This document shows positions 49,888-58,790 of a stretch of 64,000 nucleotides of DNA, one piece after another. Numbering within the stretch: the first letter of the stretch is position 1; the number at the start of each line of letters is the position of its first letter. A program made the translations under genes and the position numbers. Location: positions 164,593 through 228,592 of the forward strand of contig NZ_VCYI01000002.1 in assembly GCF_030464365.1 (NCBI RefSeq). The letters run 5' to 3'. The notes beneath the pieces are model-generated. The model saw nothing but the letters and a program-made list of their open reading frames with translations. It had not been told where the DNA came from and did not search any database. Origin of the DNA: Methanoculleus methanifontis (GTDB lineage Archaea; Halobacteriota; Methanomicrobia; Methanomicrobiales; Methanoculleaceae).

Positions 49888-51339
49888 TCACTGTGGTGTA
49901 TGCCCGTTCTTGTCGCCCCGGCCGATCCCGCGGTAGGCAAACCCCGCCGCGATCCATGCATCCGGATCCACGACGTTGCGCCCGTCGACGACCGCCGGGT
50001 GGGGAGACCCCGAGACCTCCTTCACCTGCTCCGGCACCAGTCCCCGGTACTCCTTGTGCCCGGCAAAGACCACCACCGCGTCCGCGCCGGCAAAAACATC
50101 CTCTAAATCCCGCGAGAGCCCCGGCGGCGCATCCGGCGACGTCGCCGGGTCCACCCAGGGGTCGTGGACGGCAACCTCCGCCCCGGCAGCGAGTGCCGCA
50201 TCCCGGAACGGTTCCGCCGGCGTATTCCTCGCGTCGTCGGAGTCGTTGATGAACGCCCAGCCGAGCAGAGCGATCTTAGATCCTGCGAGACACTTCCCCG
50301 CCTGCGCCAGCGCCGACTCCGTCAAATGCACCATGTGCTCGGGCATGAAGTCGTTGATCCCGCGGGCGAGGGTGTAGAGAGACTCCCGGCCGGCCGGGAA
50401 GTCCAGTTCCCCACCGAGCACCTGCACCCCCCGCTCCAGGTGGTAGGTGTCTTTGGTGAGGCAGTGACCGCCGACCCCGGCGCCCGGCCAGAGGATGGCG
50501 CGAGTGATCCCCTCGCCCTCGAGCGACGCCACCCCGGCCCGGACGTCGTAGACGTTGATCCCCATCGCCTCGCAGTAGAGGGCGAGCTGATTCACGGCCG
50601 CGATCTGGAGGTCGCGGAAGGTGTTCTCGGCGGTCTTCGTCACCTCGGCCGCGGTCGCGGTCATCGGGATGACCTCCCCGGTCGAGAGCACCGGGGCATA
50701 GAGCTCCACGGCACGTCTCGTGCTGACCTCATCGATCCCGCCCACGATCCGGTCGTGCTCGCGGATATTCCGGAGCAGCCGCCCGACCATCACCCGCTCG
50801 GGGGCGTGCGCAAGACAGAAGTCCTTCCCGGCGACGAGCCCGGACTCCGCCTCGAGGATCTCGCGGGCCATCCCGGCGGTCGTGCCGGGGGTGATCGTCG
50901 ACTCGAGGACGACGAGCGTCCCCGGCGTCAGGTGCCGCCCGACGTTCCGGAGCCCCTCGACGAGCGGCGTGAAGTCCGGCAGGAGGTCCTTCTTGTCGGC
51001 AAAAGGCGTCTGGATCGCGAGGGTCACCGCGTCGCACTCCGCGACCTTCGCAAAGTCCGATGTGCAGGAGAACTTCCCCGCACCGACGACCTTTCCGAGC
51101 AGTTCGGGAAGCCCGGGCTCCTCGCCCTTGAGCGGGGACTCGCCCCGGTTGAGCATGGCGATCTTGTAGCCGGAAGAGGCGGAATCCCGCTGGAACCCGT
51201 AGACGTGCTCGACTCCGGCCACATCCGCAAAGAGCGCCGCCGCCGGGATGCCGACGTAGCCCATCCCGATGACGCCGATCCGCCGGATCGGGCCGCGTTT
51301 CTGGATAAGTGTTGCGAGGTTCTCTGTCATTGTCTGCAT
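49888..51339 (-). CDS. wecC: UDP-N-acetyl-hexosamine dehydrogenase (WecC/WbpA type)
   Basis: A 483-residue NAD-dependent dehydrogenase oxidising UDP-GlcNAc or UDP-ManNAc to the uronate. GVIGMGYVGIPAAAL binds NAD; TPGTTAGMARE follows; the catalytic Cys293 is in GVGGHCLTKD; NDSDDARNTP is the C-terminal marker. It differs from the Ugd at 46269 in subfamily (KDLLPDFTPL insert). With the epimerase, oxidoreductase and aminotransferase at 52-55 kb it forms a pathway to an acidic amino sugar. The ATG at 51330 (fourth residue) is an alternative start. Confidence 0.9.
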   Translation of the reverse strand: MQTMTENLATLIQKRGPIRRIGVIGMGYVGIPAAALFADVAGVEHVYGFQRDSASSGYKIAMLNRGESPLKGEEPGLPELLGKVVGAGKFSCTSDFAKVAECDAVTLAIQTPFADKKDLLPDFTPLVEGLRNVGRHLTPGTLVVLESTITPGTTAGMAREILEAESGLVAGKDFCLAHAPERVMVGRLLRNIREHDRIVGGIDEVSTRRAVELYAPVLSTGEVIPMTATAAEVTKTAENTFRDLQIAAVNQLALYCEAMGINVYDVRAGVASLEGEGITRAILWPGAGVGGHCLTKDTYHLERGVQVLGGELDFPAGRESLYTLARGINDFMPEHMVHLTESALAQAGKCLAGSKIALLGWAFINDSDDARNTPAEPFRDAALAAGAEVAVHDPWVDPATSPDAPPGLSRDLEDVFAGADAVVVFAGHKEYRGLVPEQVKEVSGSPHPAVVDGRNVVDPDAWIAAGFAYRGIGRGDKNGHTPQ

Positions 51340-51441
51340 CTTAAGTTTGTCTTCATGGTTGATATTCTGTCTTCTGCCACCCCCTTTTGCGGTGCAGGCC
51401 AGGGTCCGGAGAGACCTTCGCCGGTCAAAGTGCAGATCCGG

Positions 51442-51455
51442 CGAAACTATTTATG
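51442..51455 (+). promoter_or_regulatory. TATA box of the acylphosphatase-like gene
   Basis: CGAAACTATTTATG centred about 30 bases before ATG 51479, one of the clearest BRE/TATA matches in the window; it implies a near-leaderless mRNA. Confidence 0.55.
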
Positions 51456-51478
51456 TCCACCGTACAGAGTGAAATTGA

Positions 51479-52039
51479 ATGAAACGATTTGTGGCCACTG
51501 CACGGGGGCGTGTCCAGCGGGTCAGCTATCGGGAGCACGTGTACAACGAGACGTTTGATCGCAATATCTCGGGGTACGTGAAGAATCTCGGTACTGGCGA
51601 GGTCGAGATCGTTGCAGAGGGGAGCGAGCAGGACCTCCGGGATCTCATCAATGCGATCAATATCATACGAAGACCCATTGCAGTCAAATCGTTCACCGTC
51701 AGATGGGAAGAAGCCACAGGTGAGTATGCCGATTTTGAGATCATCCGGGGAGAGATCCAGGAGGAGACATTCGAGCGGATGGATTACGCCGGGAACGTAC
51801 TGCACAGCATGGATATGAAATTAGATCAGGGCCTCCAGTTACAGCACACGATGCTGGACAGGCAGGACCAGACCCTCCAGATCGGCAAAGAAACCCTTCA
51901 GGTCGCCAGAGAGACAAAAGAAGAGATTGTCGGGCTTCGGAGTGATACCAGGAAGCATCTTGACGACGAATTTGCAGAGATGAGAAAGGAACTCGTCTCC
52001 ATCAAAGATGCGCTTGCCCGGGCAGGCATCCAGGTCTGA
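51479..52039 (+). CDS. Acylphosphatase domain with a C-terminal coiled coil
   Basis: A 186-residue protein. Residues 1-90 are an acylphosphatase: GRVQRVSYR at 10-18 with the phosphate-binding Arg18, and YVKNLGTGEVEIVAEG with the catalytic Asn36. The usual Gly of VQGV is Arg. Residues 100-186 form a helical coiled coil (TLQIGKETLQVARETKEEIVGLRSDTRKHLDDEF). Ordinary acylphosphatases are about 90 residues, so the tail is an addition, probably for oligomerisation or partner binding. Codon use is less GC-rich than its neighbours. Confidence 0.85.
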   Translation: MKRFVATARGRVQRVSYREHVYNETFDRNISGYVKNLGTGEVEIVAEGSEQDLRDLINAINIIRRPIAVKSFTVRWEEATGEYADFEIIRGEIQEETFERMDYAGNVLHSMDMKLDQGLQLQHTMLDRQDQTLQIGKETLQVARETKEEIVGLRSDTRKHLDDEFAEMRKELVSIKDALARAGIQV

Positions 52040-52120
52040 GTAACTCCCCCATCCCACGTCAGGGCTGTGCGTGCGGTCGTGCCGGGGTTGAGGTTGCGCC
52101 GACTTCCTGTACCTCGCTCA

Positions 52121-52318
52121 TCGATAAAAGGTGTCCGGATGGCGAGGGGCACCACGCCACACCTGGCGACTTTTCTCAGCAACTCTTCAAGCCCGGGCCC
52201 CTCGCCCCTGAGTGGGGACTCCCCGGGTTGAACATCGTGATCTTGTACCCCTACGAGGGCGGTTCCGCTGGAAGCCGTAGACGTGCTTCCCGGCACATCT
52301 ATTGTCTGCATCTCTTTT
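52121..52318 (-). pseudogene. Decayed N-terminal copy of wecC
   Basis: The minus strand shows GESPLRGEGPGLEELLRKVA and LAIRTPFIDE, matching GESPLKGEEPGLPELLGKVV and LAIQTPFADK of wecC, and its far end repeats the wecC start region (TTGTCTGCATCT, then GGTTGATATTCTG as at 51330-51373). About 140 bases are missing inside compared with wecC, and the frame is broken. So wecC, or its first third, was duplicated and lies between the acylphosphatase gene and wecB. Confidence 0.75.
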
Positions 52319-52324
52319 TCGTAT

Positions 52325-53377
52325 TCAGGGTTGATATTCTGCGATGATCGCGGCGATCCGCTCCGCAGCATGCCCGTCGCCAAACCGGGCGGAGTGCCGC
52401 CGGGGCGATCCTGCAACCTTTTCCGCCTCGGCAACGATTCGGTTGGTATCCGCGCCGACGAGGACGTTCCAGCCGTCCTCCAGGGTCTCGACCCACTCGG
52501 TGTTCTCCCGCAGGGTCACGCAGGGCACCTCGAGGATGTAGGCCTCCTTCTGGACGCCGCCGGAGTCGGTCAGGACCGCACGGGCACCGGAGAGAAGGGC
52601 GAGCATATCGAAGTAGGGGAGCGGTTCCGTGACCCGGACGTTTGCCGCGGGCGCGATCCCGTATTCGGCGAGCTTCTTCTGCGTCCGGGGATGGGCCGGG
52701 AAGACCACCGGCAGATCGAGGCGGGCAAACGCCCCCATGATCGCCCGGAGCGCGGCGGGATCGTCGGTGTTGCTCGCCCGGTGGACCGTGGCGAGGTAGT
52801 AGCCCTTCGGGGGGAGGTCCACGGTGGAGCGCTCCTTCGCAAGAGGAAGGTTCTCCCGGAGCGCGTCGACCATCACGTCGCCGGTGAGGTGGACGCCCGC
52901 GGTGACCCCCTCGGCCGCGAGGTTTCTGACGGCCGTCGCCGTCGGGCAGAAGAGCAAGTCCGAACAGTGATCCGTCAGGACCCGGTTCACCTCTTCGGGC
53001 ATCCGGCGGTCGAAACTCCGGAGCCCCGCCTCGACGTGCGCCACCGGCACGTGCACCTTCGCCGCCGCGAGCGCTCCCGCGAGCGTCGAGTTCGTGTCCC
53101 CGTAGACCAGAACCAGATCCGGCTCCTCCTTCCCGATCACCTCCTCGATCGCGGCGAGCATCCGGCCGGTCTGGACCCCGTGGCTCCCCGACCCGACCTC
53201 GAGGTGGTGGTCGGGCGCCGGGATCCCGAGGTCGTTAAAGAAGACCTCCGAGAGGAGGTAGTCGTAGTGCTGGCCGGTGTGGACGAGGACCTCCTCGTGC
53301 ACCTCCCGGACCTCCCGCGAGACCGGAGCGCACTTGACGAACTGGGGCCGGGCCCCGACGACCGAGAGGACCTTCAT
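52325..53377 (-). CDS. wecB: UDP-N-acetylglucosamine 2-epimerase (non-hydrolysing)
   Basis: A 350-residue GT-B-like enzyme converting UDP-GlcNAc (or its 3-acetamido uronate) to the manno form. Typical stretches: GARPQFVKCAPV, VHTGQHYDYLLSEVFF, VYGDTNSTLAGALAA, HVEAGLRSFDRRMPEE, and LTDSGGVQKEA. It overlaps the Gfo/Idh gene stop by 4 bases, so it is in one operon with the two genes upstream. Confidence 0.93.
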   Translation of the reverse strand: MKVLSVVGARPQFVKCAPVSREVREVHEEVLVHTGQHYDYLLSEVFFNDLGIPAPDHHLEVGSGSHGVQTGRMLAAIEEVIGKEEPDLVLVYGDTNSTLAGALAAAKVHVPVAHVEAGLRSFDRRMPEEVNRVLTDHCSDLLFCPTATAVRNLAAEGVTAGVHLTGDVMVDALRENLPLAKERSTVDLPPKGYYLATVHRASNTDDPAALRAIMGAFARLDLPVVFPAHPRTQKKLAEYGIAPAANVRVTEPLPYFDMLALLSGARAVLTDSGGVQKEAYILEVPCVTLRENTEWVETLEDGWNVLVGADTNRIVAEAEKVAGSPRRHSARFGDGHAAERIAAIIAEYQP

Positions 53378-54288
53378 GCCGCAAGGCCCCGGGAGATCGC
53401 CTCGCAGACCCGGACGTTTGAGAGCCCCTGCGCCGGCGTGACCGTGAAAGGCTTGCCGTCGCGGGCGGCCCGGATGAACGTCGAGAGTTCGATCTTTAAG
53501 GGCTCGACCTTGTTCACCAGGAGCTTCTCGATGATGTTCTCCTGGCGGTAGAGCCCGTTCTCCTGCCCGTAGATCTCAGGCTTTTTGTAGACGTAGACCT
53601 CCTGGGTCATGAAGTCGCCCTCGATCGTCCGGTCCTCCTCCTCGATGTAGAGCGACCGGACCTTCTTTGAGGACTTCCGTGAGGCCGAGAGGTAGACCGG
53701 CGTCCGCCCGAAGGACGCGAGGGCCGCAGCGACGTCTCCGGTGCCGCTCGCGTGGACGGTATACTCCCGCCCGGGGAAGAGGACGTTGAACGCGACGTCG
53801 ATGTCGTGGATCATCAGGTCCTCGACGACGGAACTCCCGCTCACCCGGGCCGAGGCCGGGTTGTGCCGGTTGAAGGAGACGTAGAGGGGGTCCTGCACGA
53901 CCCGCGCAACCTCGGTGACGACCGGGTTGAACCGCTCGATGTGGCCGACGCCGACCGTCAATCCCTCCGGAATCCGGCCGATCAACTGCTCGCACTCACG
54001 GACCGTGATGCAGAGGGGCTTCTCGATCAGGGCGTGCACCCCGGCGGCGATGACCTCTCCCGCCGTCCGGAGGTGGTAGGGGGTCGGCACGCAGACCGAG
54101 ACGCACTCGGCTTTCGCGAGGAGTTCCTCCATCGAGCGGCAGACCTCCGCTCCGGTGGCGGCGGCGACCTCCTCTGCGGCCTTCGTGTTCAGGTCGTAGA
54201 CGTAGGTCGTCCCGACCTCCTTGAGTTCGGTGTAGACCCGGACATGGTTCCTGCCCATCGTCCCGGTGCCGATGACGCCTGCATCCAT
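53374..54288 (-). CDS. Gfo/Idh/MocA-family sugar oxidoreductase (WlbA/WbpB-like)
   Basis: A 304-residue NAD(P)-binding protein: GVIGTGTMGRNHVRVY at the N-terminus, EKPL at 89-92 and HIERFNPVV, then the (beta)6 domain (VVEDLMIHDIDVAFN). In Pseudomonas and Bordetella, WbpB/WlbA oxidises the 3-OH of UDP-GlcNAcA before transamination. The neighbouring aminotransferase and dehydrogenase make that role likely here. It follows the aminotransferase gene without a gap. Confidence 0.85.
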   Translation of the reverse strand: MDAGVIGTGTMGRNHVRVYTELKEVGTTYVYDLNTKAAEEVAAATGAEVCRSMEELLAKAECVSVCVPTPYHLRTAGEVIAAGVHALIEKPLCITVRECEQLIGRIPEGLTVGVGHIERFNPVVTEVARVVQDPLYVSFNRHNPASARVSGSSVVEDLMIHDIDVAFNVLFPGREYTVHASGTGDVAAALASFGRTPVYLSASRKSSKKVRSLYIEEEDRTIEGDFMTQEVYVYKKPEIYGQENGLYRQENIIEKLLVNKVEPLKIELSTFIRAARDGKPFTVTPAQGLSNVRVCEAISRGLAA

Positions 54289-55371
54289 TTAGATCACCCC
54301 GTTGATCGTCTCGCAGACGTAGGCCCGGCCGGAGTCGGTGACGTTCGGGTGGACCGGGATCGAGAGGGCCGAGGCCGCGAGTGATTCCGCGACCGGGCAG
54401 ACCGCGGCCCCGGCGTAGTAGGGCTGCCGGGAGAGGGCGACGGGATAGTGGACGGCGCAGCCGATCCCGCGCTCGCGGAGGTACTCCATGAACTCCTCCC
54501 GCGAGAGGGGGAACGCGTCGGTGAGCCGCAGGGAGTACTGGTGCCAGACGTGGGTCCGGCCGGGCGCGACCGACGGCAGCACCAGCCCGGGCGCCGTGAT
54601 ATGGGTGCCGTAGTAAGCGGCGTTCTCCTGGCGGCGGCGGTTGAAGCCCCCGAGTTTTGCGAGCTGCACCCTCCCGATCGCGGCGGCGATATCGGTCATG
54701 CGGTAGTTGTAACCGAGTTCGGCATGGAGGTACTTCTCGCTCTGGCCGTGGTTGATGATCCGGCGGAGGTGCGCATCATACTCGTCCGATGCCGTCGTCA
54801 CCATCCCCCCTTCCCCGGCCGCCAGGTTCTTCGTCGCGTAGAAGGAGAAGCAGGCGAGGTCGCCGAGCGCCCCGGCCCGTTTCCCCCGGTAGGTGGCTCC
54901 GTGGGCCTGGGCCGCGTCTTCGATGAAGACGAGACCCTTCTCGTCGCAGATCTCCCGGATCGCCCCGGCATCGCAGGGCTGCCCGTAGAGGTGGACGCCG
55001 ATCACGGCCTTCGTCTCCGGGGTAACCTTCGCGAGAACGTCGGGTGGGTCGAGCGTGGCGGTCGCCGGCTCGACGTCGGCAAAGACGGGGCGGGCGCCGC
55101 ACATCGAGACCGAGGAGGCGGTCGCAAAGAACGTGAAGGCCGGGACGATCACTTCGTCGCCCGGCCCGACCCCGGCGGCGAGCAGCGCCGCGTGGAGAGC
55201 GGCGGTCCCGTTCGTGACGGCGACGGCGTGGGGGACACCGCAGTATGCGGCGAATTCGTCCTCAAACGCGGCGGTGACCGGGCCCTGGGCGATCATGCCG
55301 GAGGCGAGGACGGCGAGAACAGCGTCGTTCTCCTCTCTTCCGAGGGAGGGTTGGGCGATGGGTATATGCAT
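54289..55371 (-). CDS. DegT/DnrJ/EryC1 sugar aminotransferase (WbpE/WlbC-like)
   Basis: A 360-residue PLP enzyme with Lys181 in FYATKNLAAGEGG, AVTNGTAALHAAL, VIVPAFTFFATASSV and IEDAAQAHGA. It would add the 3-amino group from glutamate. It is the first gene of a three-gene operon (aminotransferase, oxidoreductase, 2-epimerase). The acetyltransferase (WbpD/WlbB) expected for a diacetamido sugar is not in the window. Confidence 0.9.
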   Translation of the reverse strand: MHIPIAQPSLGREENDAVLAVLASGMIAQGPVTAAFEDEFAAYCGVPHAVAVTNGTAALHAALLAAGVGPGDEVIVPAFTFFATASSVSMCGARPVFADVEPATATLDPPDVLAKVTPETKAVIGVHLYGQPCDAGAIREICDEKGLVFIEDAAQAHGATYRGKRAGALGDLACFSFYATKNLAAGEGGMVTTASDEYDAHLRRIINHGQSEKYLHAELGYNYRMTDIAAAIGRVQLAKLGGFNRRRQENAAYYGTHITAPGLVLPSVAPGRTHVWHQYSLRLTDAFPLSREEFMEYLRERGIGCAVHYPVALSRQPYYAGAAVCPVAESLAASALSIPVHPNVTDSGRAYVCETINGVI

Positions 55372-55644
55372 GGATCTCTGTCTCCGAAAGCAGATGTGAA
55401 TTTTCTTTCGCGTGGGCTCATATACGGGTTTTCTTTTTGGTGGGATAGGGTTAAGTGAGTGTCATTAATGTTTCCGGTGGAAAACAGTATGAGCGGCTGT
55501 TCCGCGGGGTCCTGGTTGCCAGGACGTTGCTCGATACTCGCCTCCCGGCGAGCACTGCCACCACCACTCACCGTCCGGCATCTCCCGGAACAGGAGACCG
55601 GCTGGATTGCTGCCCCGCTCCCATCAGGGCCCCGAACCGCCCCC
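55372..55644. other. Intergenic region, no recognised gene
   Basis: Only short unconserved frames are seen. 55440-55470 is AT-richer (TTAAGTGAGTGTCATTAATG) and may hold the promoter of the leftward aminotransferase operon. Confidence 0.35.
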
Positions 55645-56685
55645 TCACCCGTAGGAAAGCACCGGCGTGGCGGGCTCGTACCGCCTGACGACGACGTTGT
55701 CGGCGTAGAAGTGGTGCGGATCGCCGGAGTACCACGCCGAAGACCCGATCAGCGCGAAGTCGTCAAAGATCACATCCTCCGGCACCGGTGATCCGTCGGA
55801 AAACCGCATGGGTGCGCTACCCAGGTACTCGCCGTCCATCCAGGCATGTTCGGTGGCGTTTGGTGTATCCAGAACGACCCTGACGTGGTACCAGGTATCT
55901 GTTCCGGCAGGAGCGTCGGCGGAGAAGTTCCGGTGGACGCCGTCGTAGTGCTGCACGGAGCCGTTCCGGAGGTGGAGGGCATACAGGTGGTCGGTCCCGT
56001 TCCAGGCCTGGATGTAGCCCGAACCGCACCACTTCCCGAACTCGCTGACCCGGAAGTCGCCCTCGATGACCAGCGGGCCCGCCGAGATGTTTGCAAGGCA
56101 GATCCGGTTGTTGGCGAGGTGGCGCAGGTCCGGCTCGGAGACGTTGATGTCCCCGGCATATGCACCGTCGCGGACGATGTCGGACTGAACGAGCGCGTTC
56201 GAACCGCAGAACGACCACCGCGAGAGGTTGCCGCGCTCGTAGTCCTCGAAGAAGAGGAAGACCGCGTCGGGGTCGCCGGCGTCCCGGGCCTCGGGATTGC
56301 CGTAGAGCATCGTGACCGCCGTCGCGTTCGCCGGCAGGGCGAGCCAGACGCGGGCGTGGGACCCGGCGGTCACGTTCTCGATCCAGTAGGGGACGGGCGT
56401 CCCGTCAGCACCCGTAAACCGGATATCGGCGAAGTCCGGCCGCATCCCCGGGAGGTATGTGGCGTTGAAGGAGACCGCAAGCCCGTCGACGTCGGAGGGG
56501 TTCTCGACCGAGATCGTCTGGCGGTGGGCGAAGACCCCGGCGGTATCGTCGGCCGACCAGTACCGCGGGGTCACGTCGGGCGCAACGGGGACGGCGGGGT
56601 GCGGAAGATCTGCAGCCGCCCCGGTACCGGCCGCGAGGAGCAGTGCGGCGCCCCCTCCGATAAGAACGATCCAGATGGCACCCAT
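55645..56685 (-). CDS. Secreted DUF2341-domain surface protein
   Basis: A 346-residue protein with an N-terminal signal or anchor helix (IWIVLIGGGAALLLAAG). A DUF2341 domain follows (PDFADIRFTGADGTPVPYWIE, then VTMLYGNPEA), and a concanavalin-like domain (FEDYERGNLSRWSF, TWYHVRVVLD). Many Asn-x-Ser/Thr sequons (NATY, NVTA, NLSR, NISA, NGTD, NFSA) make it a likely AglB substrate. The start is ATG 56685; an in-frame ATG at 56724 is possible. Confidence 0.83.
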   Translation of the reverse strand: MGAIWIVLIGGGAALLLAAGTGAAADLPHPAVPVAPDVTPRYWSADDTAGVFAHRQTISVENPSDVDGLAVSFNATYLPGMRPDFADIRFTGADGTPVPYWIENVTAGSHARVWLALPANATAVTMLYGNPEARDAGDPDAVFLFFEDYERGNLSRWSFCGSNALVQSDIVRDGAYAGDINVSEPDLRHLANNRICLANISAGPLVIEGDFRVSEFGKWCGSGYIQAWNGTDHLYALHLRNGSVQHYDGVHRNFSADAPAGTDTWYHVRVVLDTPNATEHAWMDGEYLGSAPMRFSDGSPVPEDVIFDDFALIGSSAWYSGDPHHFYADNVVVRRYEPATPVLSYG

Positions 56686-56712
56686 GGTAATCCGCCCCCC
56701 GTGGGAACCCGC

Positions 56713-56721
56713 TCCTATATC
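56713..56721 (+). promoter_or_regulatory. TATA-like box of the HI0933-type flavoprotein gene
   Basis: CCTATATCC about 34 bases before the ATG at 56751, in the divergent promoter region. Confidence 0.35.
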
Positions 56722-56750
56722 CATCTAGCGGCCGCCGCACCCCAATACTG

Positions 56751-58013
56751 ATGCTCCCCGGGAGAGCACCGATCAGTACCGTGAACGAGACCATCGCGAT
56801 CATCGGGGGAGGCCCCGCCGGGCTCTTCTGCGCCCTGCAGGCGGCAGGAGCCGGGGGGGACGTCGTCCTCTTCGAGAAAAAGCCCGCGCCGGGCAAAAAG
56901 CTCCTCATTGCCGGGTCGGGGCGGTGCAACATCACCCACGCGGGCGATATCGCCGACTTCCTCTCCCGTTACGGCGACCACGGGGCGTTCCTCCGGCCCG
57001 CGCTCATGAACTTCACGAACCGGGATCTCATCGCGTTCTTCACCGACCGGGGTCTTCGCATGGAGACCGAGCCCGGGGGGAAGGTCTTCCCGGAGACCCG
57101 GAAGTCCGCCGACGTCCTCGCCGTCCTCCTCGCGGAGTGCGCCGCTCGCGGGGTGGAAGTCCGGTCTAGCGACCCCGTCCTGGCCGTCGAGCGCGACGGT
57201 GACGGGTTCCTGGTCACGACGAAGACGGGCGCCGTCCGGGCCGCCACCCTCGTCATCGCCACCGGCGGGGCCTCCTACCCCGCCACCGGCTCGACCGGTG
57301 ACGGCTACGCCTTCGCCCGGGCCCTGGGGCAGCCGACGACAGAGGTTGCCCCGGCGCTGACCCCGGTCTACGTCGAAGACTACCCGTTCGCCGACCTTGC
57401 CGGGATCTCGTTTCAGAACCTCACTCTCTCCGTTTACCGCGACGGAAAACGCGCCCGCCAACGTACCGGCGACCTCCTCTTCACGCACACCGGGCTCTCG
57501 GGCCCGGGGATCCTCGACCTCTCCCGTGCCGTACGGCCGGGCGACGAACTCCGGGTCACGTTCCTCTCCGGGATGACCGCAGAAGAGGTGCGAAAGCGCC
57601 TCACCGACGCGGTCGCGGCGGGCGGGGGCCGGCAGGTGAAGACCGTCCTCTGCGGTCTTGCCCTCCCCGAGCGGTTCGTCCGGCGGCTGCTCGACCTCGC
57701 CGGGGTTCCGGCGGATGAGACCTGCGCTCAGCTCGGAAAGAAGGCCCGGAACGCGCTTGCCGCATCGCTCGCGGAGTTCCCGTTCCGGGTGGCGAGGCTC
57801 GGCGGGTTCAACGAAGCGATGGTGACGCGGGGCGGGGTTGCCATCAAGGGGATCAACCCCAAAACGATGGCGTCAAAGACCGTCGAAAACCTCTACTGCA
57901 TCGGCGAGGCGCTCGATATCGACGGCGACACCGGCGGCTACAACCTCCAGGCCGCGTTCTCCACCGCAGCGCTCGCCGCACGGCGTATCACCGGTATTTA
58001 CGCCTCCCGGTGA
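56751..58013 (+). CDS. FAD-dependent oxidoreductase, HI0933/YhiN family
   Basis: A 420-residue flavoprotein: IIGGGPAGLFCALQAA (FAD), GKKLLIAGSGRCNITH (family hallmark), LVIATGGASYPATGSTGDGY, and C-terminal NLYCIGEALDIDGDTGGYNLQ. The reaction is not known; the family is widespread in bacteria and methanogens. The start is ATG 56751; GTG 56781 is a shorter alternative that trims ten residues ahead of the Rossmann strand. Confidence 0.88.
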   Translation: MLPGRAPISTVNETIAIIGGGPAGLFCALQAAGAGGDVVLFEKKPAPGKKLLIAGSGRCNITHAGDIADFLSRYGDHGAFLRPALMNFTNRDLIAFFTDRGLRMETEPGGKVFPETRKSADVLAVLLAECAARGVEVRSSDPVLAVERDGDGFLVTTKTGAVRAATLVIATGGASYPATGSTGDGYAFARALGQPTTEVAPALTPVYVEDYPFADLAGISFQNLTLSVYRDGKRARQRTGDLLFTHTGLSGPGILDLSRAVRPGDELRVTFLSGMTAEEVRKRLTDAVAAGGGRQVKTVLCGLALPERFVRRLLDLAGVPADETCAQLGKKARNALAASLAEFPFRVARLGGFNEAMVTRGGVAIKGINPKTMASKTVENLYCIGEALDIDGDTGGYNLQAAFSTAALAARRITGIYASR

Positions 58014-58194
58014 CCTCAACCCTCCTGGTTCTCCCGATCCTGCACCCCGAGACCCATCTCTCGCGTGATGCGCGCTCTAACCTCTTTTCTCGATCGTACC
58101 CCGGCAAATCGCATATCTGTCATATATATCCCCTCGACTAAAATAGAAGTCCTGATATATCGGGGACTTCATTAAAATATATTGGGAAAATAAC

Positions 58195-58743
58195 GTGGTT
58201 TGGGACATTCTTAACGCGATTTTCCTCCTCTCCCTTCTCATCCCTCAGGGATACCTGATCTATGACGGCGGAGGAGGAGGCAGCGGGTTTGGCACCGTCG
58301 GCGAAGCAGGGGAGGATGGGATCGCCCTCCTCTCAGAACCCCTTGCGGGAGGTACCGGGGATACCTTCATCGACCAGGTGAGCCGGACGACGTTCGCCCA
58401 CGTCGACGGTGCCCCCCGCCTCTTCCCGGTCGGCCTCAACGCGACCCTTGCCTCCGGGGTGGGCGACTGCACCGATCTCGCGCTCCTCAGGACAGAGGTG
58501 CTCCGCCGGAACGGCGTTGCCGCCCGGCCGGTTCACGGTATCATGATCTGGGATACGGAGGCGTTCCGGACAAACGCCCTCCACGTCGAGATCCTCGGGA
58601 AGGGCGTCGCCATCCATGACTGGGTCGAACTCGGGGACGGCCGGACGATGGGCGCTTACGAAGGAGATCCTGCGGTGCGGTGCGTAAAGATCGGCGAAGG
58701 AGTCTGTTTTCAGCCCGTCTTCGAGTCGCTGGGCTACCTTTGA
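58195..58743 (+). CDS. Membrane-anchored transglutaminase-like cysteine protease
   Basis: A 182-residue protein with one N-terminal membrane helix (ILNAIFLLSLLIPQGYLIY). The transglutaminase-like triad is Cys92 (GVGDCTDLALL), His130 (NALHVEIL) and Asp142 (IHDWVEL). It likely cleaves or crosslinks at the cell surface; the substrate is unknown. The start is GTG 58195, after an AT-rich promoter stretch (58150-58190). Confidence 0.78.
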   Translation: MVWDILNAIFLLSLLIPQGYLIYDGGGGGSGFGTVGEAGEDGIALLSEPLAGGTGDTFIDQVSRTTFAHVDGAPRLFPVGLNATLASGVGDCTDLALLRTEVLRRNGVAARPVHGIMIWDTEAFRTNALHVEILGKGVAIHDWVELGDGRTMGAYEGDPAVRCVKIGEGVCFQPVFESLGYL

Positions 58744-58790
58744 CGGCCGTTGCCCCCCCGCGCAGGAACGTTCAATACTACGTGCGTCAT

